Below are positions 16,423-26,089 of a stretch of 64,000 nt of DNA, piece by piece. The translations under genes and the position numbers were made by a program. Under the pieces are notes generated by a model. The model was given only the letters and a program-made list of their open reading frames with translations, was not told the DNA's origin and ran no database searches. Position 1 is the stretch's first letter; each line of letters begins with the position of its first letter. The stretch lies in NCBI GenBank assembly GCA_016795325.1, contig JAEUHY010000025.1, forward strand, positions 95,096-159,095, written 5' to 3'. The DNA comes from Planctomycetota bacterium. Lineage in GTDB: Bacteria > Planctomycetota > UBA1135 > GCA-002686595.

Positions 16423-18345
16423 TTACAGCAGGTTCACGAGCTCGGCGAGGACTTCGTCCGTAGTCGTGATCACGCGGGCGTTCGCCTGGAAGCCGCGCTG
16501 CGCTTCGATCAAGCGCACGAACTCCTCGGCCACAGCGACGTTCGAGCCTTCGAGCGCGCCGCCGACCACCTGGCCGGCGCGGCCCTGGGCGCCCTTGCTC
16601 ACCGTGCGCACGCCGGAGTTCGGCGTCTCGGTCCACAGGTTGTCGCCCACTTCGCGCAACCCGTTGTCGTTGACGAAGGACGCGACGCCGATCTCGCCCA
16701 GGACGCGGATCTGACCGTTGGTGTAGAAGCCCTGGATGTCGCCGTCGCCGTTGACGGACATGTTCGAGAGCTCGCCCACGCCGTAGCCGTCCTGGAAGTC
16801 GGCGAACACGCTCGCGCCTTGGCCGAACTGCGTGACGCCGTCGAACAAGCCCGGCGTGCCGAAGTCGAGCGTGACCGTCTGCGCGCTCTGGCCCGGGAAC
16901 TGAACTTGGAAGCTCGGCGTTCCGGGCAGGGCGGCGATCGAGCCGTTCTGGTTGAAGCGCAGTCCGCTCACCAGACCGGACACCGTGCCATCCGTGCTCG
17001 CAGGGATGATGTTCCACGAGCCGTCGTCCTGGCGTTCGTAGGTCAACGCCACCGTGTGCGAGGTTCCGGCCTGGTCGAACACTTCGATCGAGGTCGTGGC
17101 GCGGTCGGGACCCGTGCCCGGCGTGGTGACGATGAAGGCCTGCTGCGCCCAGTCGGTGCCGCCGACGCCGCTCGAGTCCGTGATCGTCATCGACAGGTTG
17201 GTGACGCCCGTCGTGTCCGCCTGAACGCGCAGTTGGCCCGTGACGGGATCGAAGGTCGGCGTGGCGTTCGGGAACGCGTTGTCGATGAAGGTCACGAGAT
17301 CACCGACCGTCGTGCCGTTGTTCGCCGCGCCGTACACGAACGATGCGAGCACCGGAGTCCCGTCGGTGTCGACGCCGGCGATCTCGATCACGTCGCCGTC
17401 GGCGTAGTCCGTGATGTTGGTCGGCAAGTCGTTGAGCGCCGTGGTCAGCGTCGCGACGGATTCCGTGCCCGCGACCTGATTGAGCGACATGCCCGTCAGA
17501 CCCGCCAAATCCAGACCGCTCGCGCCCGAACGGATGCGCAGGCTGCGCGCCGCACCCGTTCGGTCGGTGGTGATCGACACGGCGCCGGCGTTGTCGGTGG
17601 CGGTCACGCCCGTCGTCTGCGCATTGATCGCGTTGGCGATGTCCTGGGCCGTGTACGGCGCAGCTTGCCCCGCGAGACTCACGACCTGCGGCGCGCCGCC
17701 GTCGACGATGACCTCCATCGTCCAGGTCTGTCCGACGGGAACCGCGAACGAGTTGGTCGCCACCGAACCCGTGGTCGAGGCCGCCGTGCCCTGCTTGAAG
17801 GGCGTCGAACTCGTGAGCGACTGCGGCAACGGTCCGGTCACGTTCGCCGGAAGGTTGCCCGCGAAGGACACGCGCTGCGTCGCCTGCGGCGGGAACAGCG
17901 AGGTCGTGTCGAGGTTGAGCGGTTGACCGTTGATGCCGAGCACGCGGAAGCCGGTGCGTTGGTCGACGAGTCGGCTGGTCGCGTCGAGGCCGAACGTGCC
18001 GACGCGCGTGTAGAGCGTGTTGATGCCGTCGGTGACCATGAAGTGGCCGCCGCCGTTGAGCGCGAGGTCGAACGTGCGGCCCGTGTTGGCGAGCGCGCCT
18101 TGGTTGAAGTCGCGGCCGATGTCGGCGAGCTGCACGCCCAGGCCCAGCTGCATCGGGTTGCGACCGCCCAGGTTGCCGGATGGCAACGAGGCGAAGCGCA
18201 GCGTCTGGCTGAACTGATCGCTGAAGACCGCGCGCGACGATTTGAAGCCGGGCGTGTTGGCGTTCGCCAGGTTGTTACCGATCACGGAGATCCAGTTTTC
18301 GTGCGCCTGGAGACCGGAAAGTGCAGAGAAGAGTGAACTGGCCAT
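16423..18345 (-). CDS. flgE: Flagellar hook protein FlgE
   Basis: This 640-residue protein starts with the rod/hook N-terminal domain ('FSALSGLQAHENWISVIG', 'NNLANANTPGFKSSRAVFSD'). It has the FlgE/F/G central pattern 'GGGHFMVTDGINTLYTRVG' and 'TFGLDATSRLVDQ', long variable D1/D2-type inserts, and the C-terminal helix 'NVAVAEEFVRLIEAQRGFQA' then 'NARVITTTDEVLAELVNLL'. It polymerises into the hook outside the outer membrane. Hook proteins vary widely in length; 640 is long but normal for large-hook species. It is the last gene of the fliK-flgD-flgE set, 63 bp after flgD. Confidence 0.93.
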   Translation of the reverse strand: MASSLFSALSGLQAHENWISVIGNNLANANTPGFKSSRAVFSDQFSQTLRFASLPSGNLGGRNPMQLGLGVQLADIGRDFNQGALANTGRTFDLALNGGGHFMVTDGINTLYTRVGTFGLDATSRLVDQRTGFRVLGINGQPLNLDTTSLFPPQATQRVSFAGNLPANVTGPLPQSLTSSTPFKQGTAASTTGSVATNSFAVPVGQTWTMEVIVDGGAPQVVSLAGQAAPYTAQDIANAINAQTTGVTATDNAGAVSITTDRTGAARSLRIRSGASGLDLAGLTGMSLNQVAGTESVATLTTALNDLPTNITDYADGDVIEIAGVDTDGTPVLASFVYGAANNGTTVGDLVTFIDNAFPNATPTFDPVTGQLRVQADTTGVTNLSMTITDSSGVGGTDWAQQAFIVTTPGTGPDRATTSIEVFDQAGTSHTVALTYERQDDGSWNIIPASTDGTVSGLVSGLRFNQNGSIAALPGTPSFQVQFPGQSAQTVTLDFGTPGLFDGVTQFGQGASVFADFQDGYGVGELSNMSVNGDGDIQGFYTNGQIRVLGEIGVASFVNDNGLREVGDNLWTETPNSGVRTVSKGAQGRAGQVVGGALEGSNVAVAEEFVRLIEAQRGFQANARVITTTDEVLAELVNLL

Positions 18346-18408
18346 GGTGGTGATTCAGGGGTGCGTGGGTTGTGCAGTGGCGAGCGCGGACGGGCGAGTT
18401 CGCTGCGC

Positions 18409-18897
18409 TCAGGCGGCGCTGGCGGCGTTGGCGGCGGCTTCTTCGGCCTGGGTGTCGGGGTCGACAACCGGCGGCGAGCCGACCTGGAGCACGCTGGCGA
18501 GCGGCACGCTCTTGCCGCCGATCTCGAGCGTCGCGACGCCCTCTTCGATCTTCACGCTGTCGACGCGGCCCCAGACCGGCTGCTCGGTGGTCGCATCGGT
18601 GTACTGGACGTGCTTGCCGATCAGCGCGCTGCCGCTCGTGAGCTGCTCGAGCAACGCGTTGGACTGCTGCAACACCGCGAGGCCGATGATGTTGTTGTTC
18701 AGCTCATCCATCTCCTCGAGGTTCTGGAACTGCGCCAATTGCGCGAGCATTTCCTCGTTCTTCGCGGGCTCGAGCGGATCTTGGTTCTTCATCTGCTGCA
18801 CGAGCAGCTTCATGAAGGCGTCCTTGCCGAGCGCGTCGCCGCCGCTGGCCTGGGAGAGCGAAATCGGATCCTGACTGCTGACTCCGGAGACGTTCAT
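18409..18897 (-). CDS. flgD: Flagellar hook assembly (cap) protein FlgD
   Basis: The protein is 162 residues. The conserved FlgD N-terminal core is present: 'LGKDAFMKLLVQQMKNQDPL', then 'EPAKNEEMLAQLAQFQNLEE' and 'ALIGKHVQYTDATTEQ'. A shortened C-terminal part ('GRVDSVKIEEGVATLEIGGK') ends in an Ala/Glu-rich tail; the Ig-like cap domain of longer FlgD proteins is reduced. FlgD caps the growing hook and lets FlgE assemble. It is placed between fliK (29 bp upstream) and flgE. Confidence 0.92.
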   Translation of the reverse strand: MNVSGVSSQDPISLSQASGGDALGKDAFMKLLVQQMKNQDPLEPAKNEEMLAQLAQFQNLEEMDELNNNIIGLAVLQQSNALLEQLTSGSALIGKHVQYTDATTEQPVWGRVDSVKIEEGVATLEIGGKSVPLASVLQVGSPPVVDPDTQAEEAAANAASAA

Positions 18898-18926
18898 GTG
18901 TGAGGTGGAAAAGCGGTGACGAGGAT

Positions 18927-20222
18927 TCAGGCGTAAGTGTCGACGCCGCTCAGCGCGGCCAATCGCTGTGCGAGGGCGCGCGGTGCGCCTTCGATTGCGG
19001 GACGTTCGGCGGGCGGGACGGCGCCGTGCTGTGCGCGCTGCTGCTCACCGTCGCTCGCGTGCTGGGCGGACGAGCCGTCGAAGCCCAGCTGCAGCGCGAA
19101 ACTGCCGCCGCCCAGGCCGACACGCTCGAGCGCGGCCTGCAGTTCCGGCGCATGGCGCTCGAGCGCTTCGAGCGCGGAGGCGTTCTCGGCGCGCAACTCG
19201 GTGCGCACGACGCCGCGCGCCACGCTGATCTTGATCGAGATGCGGCCGAGCTCGCGGGGCTCGAGCTGGATCACGGCCTGACGCAGTTCCGGCGAGAAGC
19301 GCAGGCGCACCTGGCGCAGCACTTCCGCGGCGCGTTCGCTGTCGAGCGGAGCGCGCGGCGGCTCGGCGGGCGCGTCGGCAGCGCCGCTCGGCGCAACGTC
19401 GCTGCTGCGTCCGAGCGACTCGGGCGCCGCGGGCGCACGCTGTGCATCGGCGCCCAGCGTCGCGTCGACGCCCGACGCCGCGCTCGGGGCCGCTCCCTGC
19501 GCGCCGACGCCTTGGACTTCGCCTTCGCCGAGGTTGCCCGTTTCCATCGCGTCGAGCGCGGCGGCCTCGAACTCGGGCTCTGCGTCGAGCTCGGCGAGGC
19601 CCGCGCTGTCGAAATCGCCTTGAAGCGCTTGGCCAGCGGAGAGCGTGGTCGTGGCGATCGTGGTCGGGGCCGCGTCGGACGCGAGCGCGTTCAGCGCGCC
19701 GGGTGTCGACAACGACGGCTCGGCGCTGATTTCAGGCAGCGGCGCGAGCAAGTCGTCGAGCGACGTCGGTGCGAGTTCGGGGCCCTGCTCGCCGGGGGCT
19801 GCGGCCGCGGCAGCCGACTTCGGCGCGTGGAACGATTCGGGCTCGAGCGCGCCTTGCGCCGGCGCCGGCTCGGCCGCGGAGTCCTGCTCGGACGGCAACA
19901 CCGGAGTAGTCGGTTCGCTTTCGGGCGTCGAGCCCTTCGCCGCGGCGTCCGAGGGAGCGCGCCCAGCGCGTTCTTCGGCGGCGGCGCGTCGCGCCTGCGT
20001 CCCGGCGTCGCGTCGGTGGATGTGTTCGGCGCGTTGGCGACGGTCCTCGACACGTCGCTGAGGCTCCTCGGCGCGCGCGCGCTCGACCTCGCGGTCGAAC
20101 TGGGCGCCGCGTCGGGCGTTGTCGCTGGAATCCCGCGCCGAGGGAGTGGAAGAGGTAGGTCGCCCCGTGCCGGACGACCTACCCCCAGCTACCAAGGAAC
20201 GGAGAATGGGAGTGTTCTCCAT
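18927..20222 (-). CDS. fliK: Flagellar hook-length control protein FliK
   Basis: The protein is about 431 residues. The first 300 are low-complexity, rich in Ala, Glu and Pro, as is usual for the ruler part. The Flg_hook C-terminal domain follows: 'VRLRFSPELRQAVIQLEPRE', 'LGRISIKISVARGVVRTELR', then 'HAPELQAALERVGL' and a Gln/Ser tail. FliK measures hook length and switches export specificity at FlhB. The ATG at 20222 has AGGGAG upstream; a longer frame to 20294 lacks such support. It is the first gene of this hook operon, divergent from the propeller/cytochrome gene. Confidence 0.88.
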   Translation of the reverse strand: MENTPILRSLVAGGRSSGTGRPTSSTPSARDSSDNARRGAQFDREVERARAEEPQRRVEDRRQRAEHIHRRDAGTQARRAAAEERAGRAPSDAAAKGSTPESEPTTPVLPSEQDSAAEPAPAQGALEPESFHAPKSAAAAAAPGEQGPELAPTSLDDLLAPLPEISAEPSLSTPGALNALASDAAPTTIATTTLSAGQALQGDFDSAGLAELDAEPEFEAAALDAMETGNLGEGEVQGVGAQGAAPSAASGVDATLGADAQRAPAAPESLGRSSDVAPSGAADAPAEPPRAPLDSERAAEVLRQVRLRFSPELRQAVIQLEPRELGRISIKISVARGVVRTELRAENASALEALERHAPELQAALERVGLGGGSFALQLGFDGSSAQHASDGEQQRAQHGAVPPAERPAIEGAPRALAQRLAALSGVDTYA

Positions 20223-20635
20223 CGCACTCCCTGGGGAGCAACGCAGGCGCCAAGTCGCCGAACCGCGCGGAGGGCTGCGCCAGCCGCGCCTCACACGGTT
20301 CCGAGCGCGAAAGCTCTACCGGGGGCTTGAAACAAGAACCGGCAAGGCCTTCCCGGTCGCCGCGCGCGGCCGCTCCAGGGCCTCGGCGTACGCATTTCGG
20401 CCCGCTCCGATTCGTCCCCAGGCCGCTCGCCCTCGGGTAGTCTTGAGAATGCAGGGGTCCGCTTCACCGCCTCCGCAGCTGCGCTTGGCGCATGCCTGCG
20501 AGGTCGACGCCGACCCCGGCGCCCAGGATGAACAGGCCGGGACGGAACATCCGTGCCACCCGGCCCATCCCAGACACTTTGTGTCTTGCTCGCCTCAACG
20601 TTAGTCCCCTCAGCCCGACCTCTCAGATCCGCCTC
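20223..20635. other. Divergent intergenic region; no gene seen
   Basis: This 413-bp spacer separates fliK (minus) from the beta-propeller gene (plus) and must hold both promoters. No convincing sigma-54 or sigma-28 flagellar promoter was found; a partial match near 20486 has the wrong GG-GC spacing. No ORF with protein character is present. Confidence 0.4.
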
Positions 20636-23560
20636 ATGAGCCTCCATCGAAGCCGATTGACCCTGGCCGTCAGCCTTGCGGCCGCGAGCTTGGCGCACGC
20701 GCAACACGCGCAGGTGAACGCCGTCGCCATCAACCCGACCAACCCCAACGAGGTGTGGGTCTGCAACCGTGACAACGATTCGGTCTCCGTGATCGACGTG
20801 GCCGCGGGCGTCACCACCCACCAGATCGCTGTCGGCGTTCGCCCGCGTTCGCTGGCCTTCAGCGCCGACGGAACGCGCGTTTTCGTCGCCAACCAGCGCG
20901 GCAACGTGCCCGTGACGGCCAACCGCGCCACCGGCTTCACCGGCAACGAGATCCGCGGCACCGTGAGCGTGATCAACACCGCGACCCACAGTGTGGGAAC
21001 GACCCTCACGCAGGTCGGCGTCGAGCCCTACGGCGTCGCTGTCGCGCCCAACGGCAAGTACTTCGCCGTGTCCGCCTTCCGCACCGGCGCGATCAAGTTG
21101 TTCGACGCCCAGACGCTCGCCCCGCTGCCCGAGCACGTCTACCTCTCGAACCTCAACTTCATCCCGCCGCCGTTCACGGCGCGCGACGTGGACTCGGACC
21201 GCGACGGCATCGCGGACGTCGGTGAGCCGCGCGGCTTCGTGATCCGCGGCGACAGCACGCGCCTGTACGTCACGCACAACCGCTCGCCGTTCATCTCGGT
21301 GCTCGACGTGACGCTCAACGGCTCGGGCGTGCCGACGGGCATCTCGCAGAGCGCGAAGATCAACCTCAACACCTACGCCTTCGACCCGTTCTACAACCCG
21401 GTCGCCGTGCAGGCCCTCACCAGCCAGGGCCTGCCGCGTTTCATGGAAGACATCGCGCTGTCGCCCGACGGCGCGCGCGCGCTGACGCCGCACCTGCTCC
21501 ACAACATCAACCACGACGTCAACGCGACGTACCCGACCTGGTTCCCCGGCGACTTCGCCAACCGCGTGTATCCGGCGCTGACCGTGATCGACGCGGTGTC
21601 GAACACCTTCAACGCGCCCGGTGACAACTCCAAGCGGCTCGAGAACCAGCTTCAGGACGCGCTCTCTCCCGCTGAGTTCGCGGCCTACGGCAGCGGCGCC
21701 GCGACCGCCAGCGGTTTGGCGACGCTCGGCGGCACGAGCGACCCGATCCTGGGCGGCACGATGACACTGCGCGTCGAGGGCCTCGCGCCCGGCCAGACCG
21801 CGATCGTCGTCGTCGGCAACGAGGTCAACATCCCGCGCGGCGCGAACGGCACGCAGCTCGTCGCCCCGCGTTTCGTGTACCCCGTTCCGCCCAGCGGCGT
21901 GGTCTCGATCCCGATCCCCAACCGCAACCCGCTCGACGGCGTCGTGAGCCACGCGCAGGCGCGGTTCTTCGACGCGGGCGGCACGCCGGCCCAGTTCTCC
22001 AACGGCTTGAAGATCCAGCTCGCCCGCGTGGGCACGGGCGTCAACAAGCTCGGGCACCGCGCCGGTCACCCCGGCCGCGTGGCCTTCAGCCCCGATGGCA
22101 CGCGCGCGCTGATGCTCAACCGCGGCTCGGAGGACCTGTTCCTGTACGACGTGCAAGGCGGCAACTACCGCCTCGCGGCCGTCTACCCGCCGCGCATCCA
22201 GTTCACGGAGCGCGCCGCGTTCGACACCACGACGGGCATGGGCGACCTGCCGCTGGGCATGGCGCTGCGCGCCGACCCGAGCACGTCGAACAACGACTCG
22301 CTCGTGTACGTGATGAACGAGTTGACCCGGAGCTTGAGCGTGCTGCGCGTTGACTGGAACACGAACACGATCCGCAAGGAACGCAACCAGATCCCGACGC
22401 TGCTGCTGCCCGACACGTACACCTTCGCCGAGCGGCAAGGTGACGAGCTGTTCGAGGACGCTTCGCGCGCGCAGACGACCGGCGCCCGCGGCGCGATCGG
22501 CGAGTTCAACAACTCGTGCGGCTCGTGCCACTTCGAAGGCGGCGAGGACGGCAACGTCTGGCAACGCCCGGCTGGCCCGCGCAGCACGATGCCGATGTAC
22601 GGCGGCTCGCTCGCCACGGGTTTGATCCTGTGGAAGGGCGTGCGCCTCAACTCGGGCGAAACCGGTCCGATGTTCGGCGGCGAGAACGGCGGCAACGGCC
22701 AGTTCAGCGACGCCGAGCAGCAGTCGCTGATCGCGATGCACGAGAAGCTGCCGGTGCCGCTCAACCCACACCTCGATCCGGTGACGGGCGACTTGACGCC
22801 GCTGGCGCAGCTGGGACGCGACCTGTTCTTCGGTCTCAACGACACGGGCCTCAACCCGCTGCTGCGCCGCGCGGGCTGCGGCGACTGCCACCCGCAGATC
22901 GACTCGAACTCGGGTCAGATCCGCGGCTTCACGGCCGACTTCATCGACCCGCTGCTCAGCTCGGGCGAGAACCTCGGCTGGGTCGACCCCGACTGCTTCG
23001 CGCTGCAGGGCAACACCACGACCTTGCAGGTCCGCAACGTGAACAGCGGCGTGAACGTCGACTTCAACAACAACGGGATCAGCGATCCTGACCGCAACGT
23101 CGACGGCTACAACGACGTCGAGAGCTACGTGCCGCTCAACTCGGACAAGAACGACCCGTTCACCCGTGACGACGCCAACAGCTTCCCCTGCAACAGCGAC
23201 CCCAACGATCCGCTGAGCCCGCTGAAGGTCTTCCAGCGCGACATGCGCGCGTTCTCGATCCCGACCAAGCTCGGGGTCTTCTCGACCGGCCCGTACTTCC
23301 ACGACCACGTCGCGATTTCGCTGCGCACGATCGTCGACCCGGAAGCGCAGATCATCAGCCCGGTCTACGGTTCGCCGGCCTACGTTGGCCAGCCGCCGTT
23401 CCCGACCATGCTGAAGTTCTTCAACGAGTTCCACGACCTGCGCGGCCACGAGCAGTTCGTGCCGGGCGCCTCGAAGGTTCAGATCAACTTGATCAGCGGC
23501 AGCGGCCCCGGCGTGCAGAGCGACATCGAGGCCATCCTGGCCTACATCGAGTCGATCTGA
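20636..23560 (+). CDS. Secreted YVTN beta-propeller / di-haem cytochrome c fusion protein
   Basis: The protein is 974 residues with a clear signal peptide ('LTLAVSLAAASLAHAQ'). Residues about 25-600 form YVTN/NHL-type propeller blades ('VWVCNRDNDSVSVIDVAAG', 'RPRSLAFSADGTRVFVANQR', 'EPYGVAVAPNGKYFAVSAF', 'GRVAFSPDGTRALMLNRG'). The C-terminal third carries two haem-binding CxxCH motifs, 'NSCGSCHFEG' (about residue 627) and 'AGCGDCHPQ' (about 747), with a Ca-binding-like 'VDFNNNGISDPDRNVDGYND' between them and the end. It is probably a periplasmic or surface electron-transfer protein; the substrate is unknown. The MauG/di-haem peroxidase group is the nearest class by layout. The ATG at 20636 begins the signal peptide. 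Confidence 0.85.
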   Translation: MSLHRSRLTLAVSLAAASLAHAQHAQVNAVAINPTNPNEVWVCNRDNDSVSVIDVAAGVTTHQIAVGVRPRSLAFSADGTRVFVANQRGNVPVTANRATGFTGNEIRGTVSVINTATHSVGTTLTQVGVEPYGVAVAPNGKYFAVSAFRTGAIKLFDAQTLAPLPEHVYLSNLNFIPPPFTARDVDSDRDGIADVGEPRGFVIRGDSTRLYVTHNRSPFISVLDVTLNGSGVPTGISQSAKINLNTYAFDPFYNPVAVQALTSQGLPRFMEDIALSPDGARALTPHLLHNINHDVNATYPTWFPGDFANRVYPALTVIDAVSNTFNAPGDNSKRLENQLQDALSPAEFAAYGSGAATASGLATLGGTSDPILGGTMTLRVEGLAPGQTAIVVVGNEVNIPRGANGTQLVAPRFVYPVPPSGVVSIPIPNRNPLDGVVSHAQARFFDAGGTPAQFSNGLKIQLARVGTGVNKLGHRAGHPGRVAFSPDGTRALMLNRGSEDLFLYDVQGGNYRLAAVYPPRIQFTERAAFDTTTGMGDLPLGMALRADPSTSNNDSLVYVMNELTRSLSVLRVDWNTNTIRKERNQIPTLLLPDTYTFAERQGDELFEDASRAQTTGARGAIGEFNNSCGSCHFEGGEDGNVWQRPAGPRSTMPMYGGSLATGLILWKGVRLNSGETGPMFGGENGGNGQFSDAEQQSLIAMHEKLPVPLNPHLDPVTGDLTPLAQLGRDLFFGLNDTGLNPLLRRAGCGDCHPQIDSNSGQIRGFTADFIDPLLSSGENLGWVDPDCFALQGNTTTLQVRNVNSGVNVDFNNNGISDPDRNVDGYNDVESYVPLNSDKNDPFTRDDANSFPCNSDPNDPLSPLKVFQRDMRAFSIPTKLGVFSTGPYFHDHVAISLRTIVDPEAQIISPVYGSPAYVGQPPFPTMLKFFNEFHDLRGHEQFVPGASKVQINLISGSGPGVQSDIEAILAYIESI

Positions 23561-23602
23561 CGCCCTTCGTGCGCGCGGCCCTCCGCGTGCACTCCTGACT
23601 TC

Positions 23603-23641
23603 GCCGGGCCGGCCCGAGCTTCGCGCTCGAGCCGGCCCGGC
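23603..23641 (+). terminator. GC-rich hairpin after the propeller/cytochrome gene
   Basis: A 17-bp stem with one mismatch ('gccgggccggcccgagc' against its complement) and a 5-nt loop starts 42 bp after the stop codon. No U-tract follows. It separates this gene from convergent cbpM, so it may end transcription from either side. Confidence 0.6.
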
Positions 23642-23681
23642 TCACATTGGCAGTGGTTCGGATCGCCGCCCGCAGCGCTCG

Positions 23682-23942
23682 TCAGCCTTCGTCGCCGCAC
23701 GCGGCGAGGTGCTCCGCGATTCGACGCAAGTCGAGCCCGAGCCCCACGTGCAGCCGGACGATCGTCGCCACGCGATCCAAGCGGAAGGCTGCGATGCACA
23801 CGCTCGCTCCGTGCGGAGCGATCGGAGCGATGAGCCCTTGCTCACAGGCGCTGCGCAGCACCAGCGGCTGGACGCGGTAGAGCTCGGCGACAAGATCGAG
23901 GCTGAGGTAGAGCTCGCCGTCGATGTACACACGTTGGTCCAT
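23682..23942 (-). CDS. cbpM: CbpM-like chaperone modulator (MerR-like HTH)
   Basis: The protein is 86 residues: 'YLSLDLVAELYRVQPLVLRS', 'ACEQGLIAP', then 'FRLDRVATIVRLHVGLGLDL' and 'RRIAEHL'. This is the CbpM/MerR-2-like pattern. CbpM binds the J-domain of CbpA and inhibits its co-chaperone and DNA-binding functions. It starts at an ATG that overlaps the stop of the upstream DnaJ-type gene by one base (TGATG), giving the classic cbpA-cbpM pair. Confidence 0.85.
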   Translation of the reverse strand: MDQRVYIDGELYLSLDLVAELYRVQPLVLRSACEQGLIAPIAPHGASVCIAAFRLDRVATIVRLHVGLGLDLRRIAEHLAACGDEG

Positions 23943-24961
23943 CAGTTCTGCCCCGCGCTGGAGTTGGCGTCCGCCGCGAGCTCGTCGAGCAACGCCTTCT
24001 GTCGCGCGCTCAGCTCGCGGGGGAGATCGATCGTCAGCCGCACGAAGGCGTCGGCGTGCCCGCCGTGGCCATCGCTGAAGCCCTGAGCACGCAACCGCAG
24101 GCGCGTTCCACTGCGCGACCCGGGCGGAACGCTCACGGTCACCCATCCGCGCGCGGTGCGCACGTCGAGCTTTCCGCCAGCGTGCGCGACCCACGGCGGC
24201 GCGCTCGCCTGCACCTCGAGCTGCTCCGCAACGAGGCGGTACTGCGCGTCGTCCTCCAGCCGCAGCGTCAGGTGGAGGTCGCCGGCCTCGCCGCCGCCCT
24301 CGCCCGCCTCGCCAAGTCCACGCAGCCGCAGCTTGAGTCCGTTGCGCACGTCCTGCGGGATCTTCAACTCGACCTGCTTGCGCAGGCGCACGTGGCCCAG
24401 GCCCGTGCAGGTCGGACACACGTGCGGCTCGACGAAGCCCGCACCCCCGCAGGTAGGGCAGCTGGCGTAGGCGAGGAACTCGAAGCCGTGCTTTCCGCCC
24501 TCGATCGCCACCGTGAGCGGCACGGCCAGCTCGGCGCGCACGTCGGCCCCGCGGTAGCGGTAGCGCGCGTGCGCCTTGGGGCCTTCGCCGAAGTCGCGCG
24601 CGTACTGCTGGCCGAACATCGAGCGGAAGAACTCCGAGAAGCCTGGCGATCCGCCCGCCCCGAAGGCCGCCTCGAAATCGGCGGCGCCCGCCTGTGGCTG
24701 TCCCGTCTCGCCCGGAGGCGCACGGAACTCCTGTCCGTGCTCCCAGTGCTCTCCGAAGCGGTCGTAGCGCGCACGCTTGTTTGGATCCGAGAGCACTTCG
24801 TACGCCTCGCTGATCTGCTTGAAGCGCGCCTCGGCCGTTTCGGCGCCGCCGTGCCGGTCGGGATGCCACTCGAGCGCCAGCTTGCGATAGGCCTTCTTGA
24901 TCGCCTCCGCTTGCGCGTCGCGCGGCAGGCCGAGCACATCGTAGTAGTCCTGGAATTGCAT
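23942..24961 (-). CDS. cbpA: DnaJ/CbpA-type co-chaperone
   Basis: The protein is 339 residues. The J-domain covers residues 1-70 ('[20 protein letters not shown]' and the HPD motif in 'LEWHPDRHG'). A Gly/Phe region follows ('[20 protein letters not shown]'), then the DnaJ C-terminal beta domains ending in '[20 protein letters not shown]'. In contrast to CbpA (no zinc site) and DnaJ (four CxxCxG motifs) it has two half-sites, 'CPTCGG' and 'CPTCTG', enough for one zinc. It stimulates DnaK/Hsp70. The ATG at 24961 precedes the J-domain; upstream open frame is non-conserved. It is paired with cbpM. Confidence 0.88.
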   Translation of the reverse strand: MQFQDYYDVLGLPRDAQAEAIKKAYRKLALEWHPDRHGGAETAEARFKQISEAYEVLSDPNKRARYDRFGEHWEHGQEFRAPPGETGQPQAGAADFEAAFGAGGSPGFSEFFRSMFGQQYARDFGEGPKAHARYRYRGADVRAELAVPLTVAIEGGKHGFEFLAYASCPTCGGAGFVEPHVCPTCTGLGHVRLRKQVELKIPQDVRNGLKLRLRGLGEAGEGGGEAGDLHLTLRLEDDAQYRLVAEQLEVQASAPPWVAHAGGKLDVRTARGWVTVSVPPGSRSGTRLRLRAQGFSDGHGGHADAFVRLTIDLPRELSARQKALLDELAADANSSAGQN

Positions 24962-25546
24962 CTGACCTCGAGTGCGCGAAGCGCGCCGCCACGTCTTTCG
25001 AAAGCGGGGCGCGCCTCGGGTGAGGCGACGATCAGCTCGGCCCGGCTCACTCGACCCGCCGTGAGCATCAACCTCAGCGGAACGAAATCTTGCAGTCGGT
25101 TGAAAACGTGCGTGGAGCATGATTTCGACCCGGGTTCGTCGATTCAAGTCGGGACACCGATTGATGTGCGCGGAAGCGCGCCGCGTCACGCGCCACAAGC
25201 TCGACCTTTGCATTGCGGACCAAGGCTTGGATGGAGCCGTGACGGCTCCATGCCGCTCTCGACGTGGCGTCGGGCCTACCCAGAAACCCTCCGCTGAACC
25301 GCCCGCGAACGAGCCCGGCGCAACGGCGTCGCACGATTCGTGTCGGGGTTTTCGCTGCAGTGTTTTGATGAGGGCTGCGGCCTCAGCCGACACTCGAACG
25401 GACTCGCGGTCGGTGGTCGCGCACCACGCGTCGCGCTACCGACTATTGCTGGCCGACGAGCGTCGTCTCAAGGACTACTCTCCGCGTTGCAATCACGGCT
25501 GATCCTCAGCTCGTGAAGCCCCGTTTCGCCGGCCGAGATCACACCC
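24962..25546. other. Intergenic region; only a small inverted repeat seen
   Basis: No recognisable gene in 585 bp. A perfect small palindrome lies at 25231-25251 ('atggagccgt' and its complement around one base). No CIRCE-like heat-shock operator was seen upstream of cbpA. Promoters of cbpA (minus) and of the DUF1269 gene (plus) should lie here. Confidence 0.4.
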
Positions 25547-26089
25547 ATGACAGACCTAGTCGTCGTCGCCTTCCCTGAGCACGAAACCGCATTCGCCTTG
25601 CGGGCCAAGCTCGCCACACTGCAGAAGAACTACCTCATCGACATGGAGGATGTAGTCGTCGTCGTCAAGGACGCCAAAGGCAAGGTGAAGCTGCATCAGG
25701 CCCAGAATCTCACGGCGGCCGGCGCCGTGAGCGGCGGCTTTTGGGGCACGCTGTTCGGGATGATGTTCCTCAACCCGCTTCTCGGCGCCGCCATCGGAGC
25801 GGGCGCGGGAGCGATTTCCGGAACGCTGACCGACATCGGCATCAACGACAAGTTCATGAAAGACCTCGCCGCCAGCTTTCAGCCCGGCTGTTCCGCGGTC
25901 TTCGTGCTGGTGCGCAAATTCACGGGCGACAAACTCCTCGAGAGCCTCGACGAGTTCCGTGGAAAAGGCCGCGTGCTTCAGACATCCCTCGTCAAGGATC
26001 AGGAGGAGTCGCTGCGCGTCTTCTTGGAGTCGCAGCAGCAAGACGCCCCCGACGCCGCCGGTGCGGTGGGCGTGGCAAGCCCTTCGTGA
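25547..26089 (+). CDS. DUF1269 family membrane protein
   Basis: The protein is 180 residues. The start 'MTDLVVVAFPEHETAFALRA' with 'MEDVVVVVKDAKGKVKLHQA' and the Gly-rich hydrophobic hairpin 'GGFWGTLFGMMFLNPLLGAA' continuing 'IGAGAGAISGTLTDIGI' are diagnostic of DUF1269. Members are small inner-membrane proteins of unknown function, often encoded beside stress genes, P-type ATPases and phosphoketolases. Both of the latter follow here, which supports a shared stress or low-oxygen regulon. Confidence 0.88.
   Translation: MTDLVVVAFPEHETAFALRAKLATLQKNYLIDMEDVVVVVKDAKGKVKLHQAQNLTAAGAVSGGFWGTLFGMMFLNPLLGAAIGAGAGAISGTLTDIGINDKFMKDLAASFQPGCSAVFVLVRKFTGDKLLESLDEFRGKGRVLQTSLVKDQEESLRVFLESQQQDAPDAAGAVGVASPS

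Noticed and set aside
20480..20505. A sigma-54-like site ('ttggcgcatgcctgc') near the flagellar operon
   Set aside because: GG and GC are nine rather than ten bases apart, and it is on the strand facing away from fliK.
20291..23449. A 1052-codon minus-strand frame opposite the propeller/cytochrome gene
   Set aside because: Composition is Val/Arg/Ala/Asp noise, and the plus strand encodes clear CxxCH motifs and a signal peptide.
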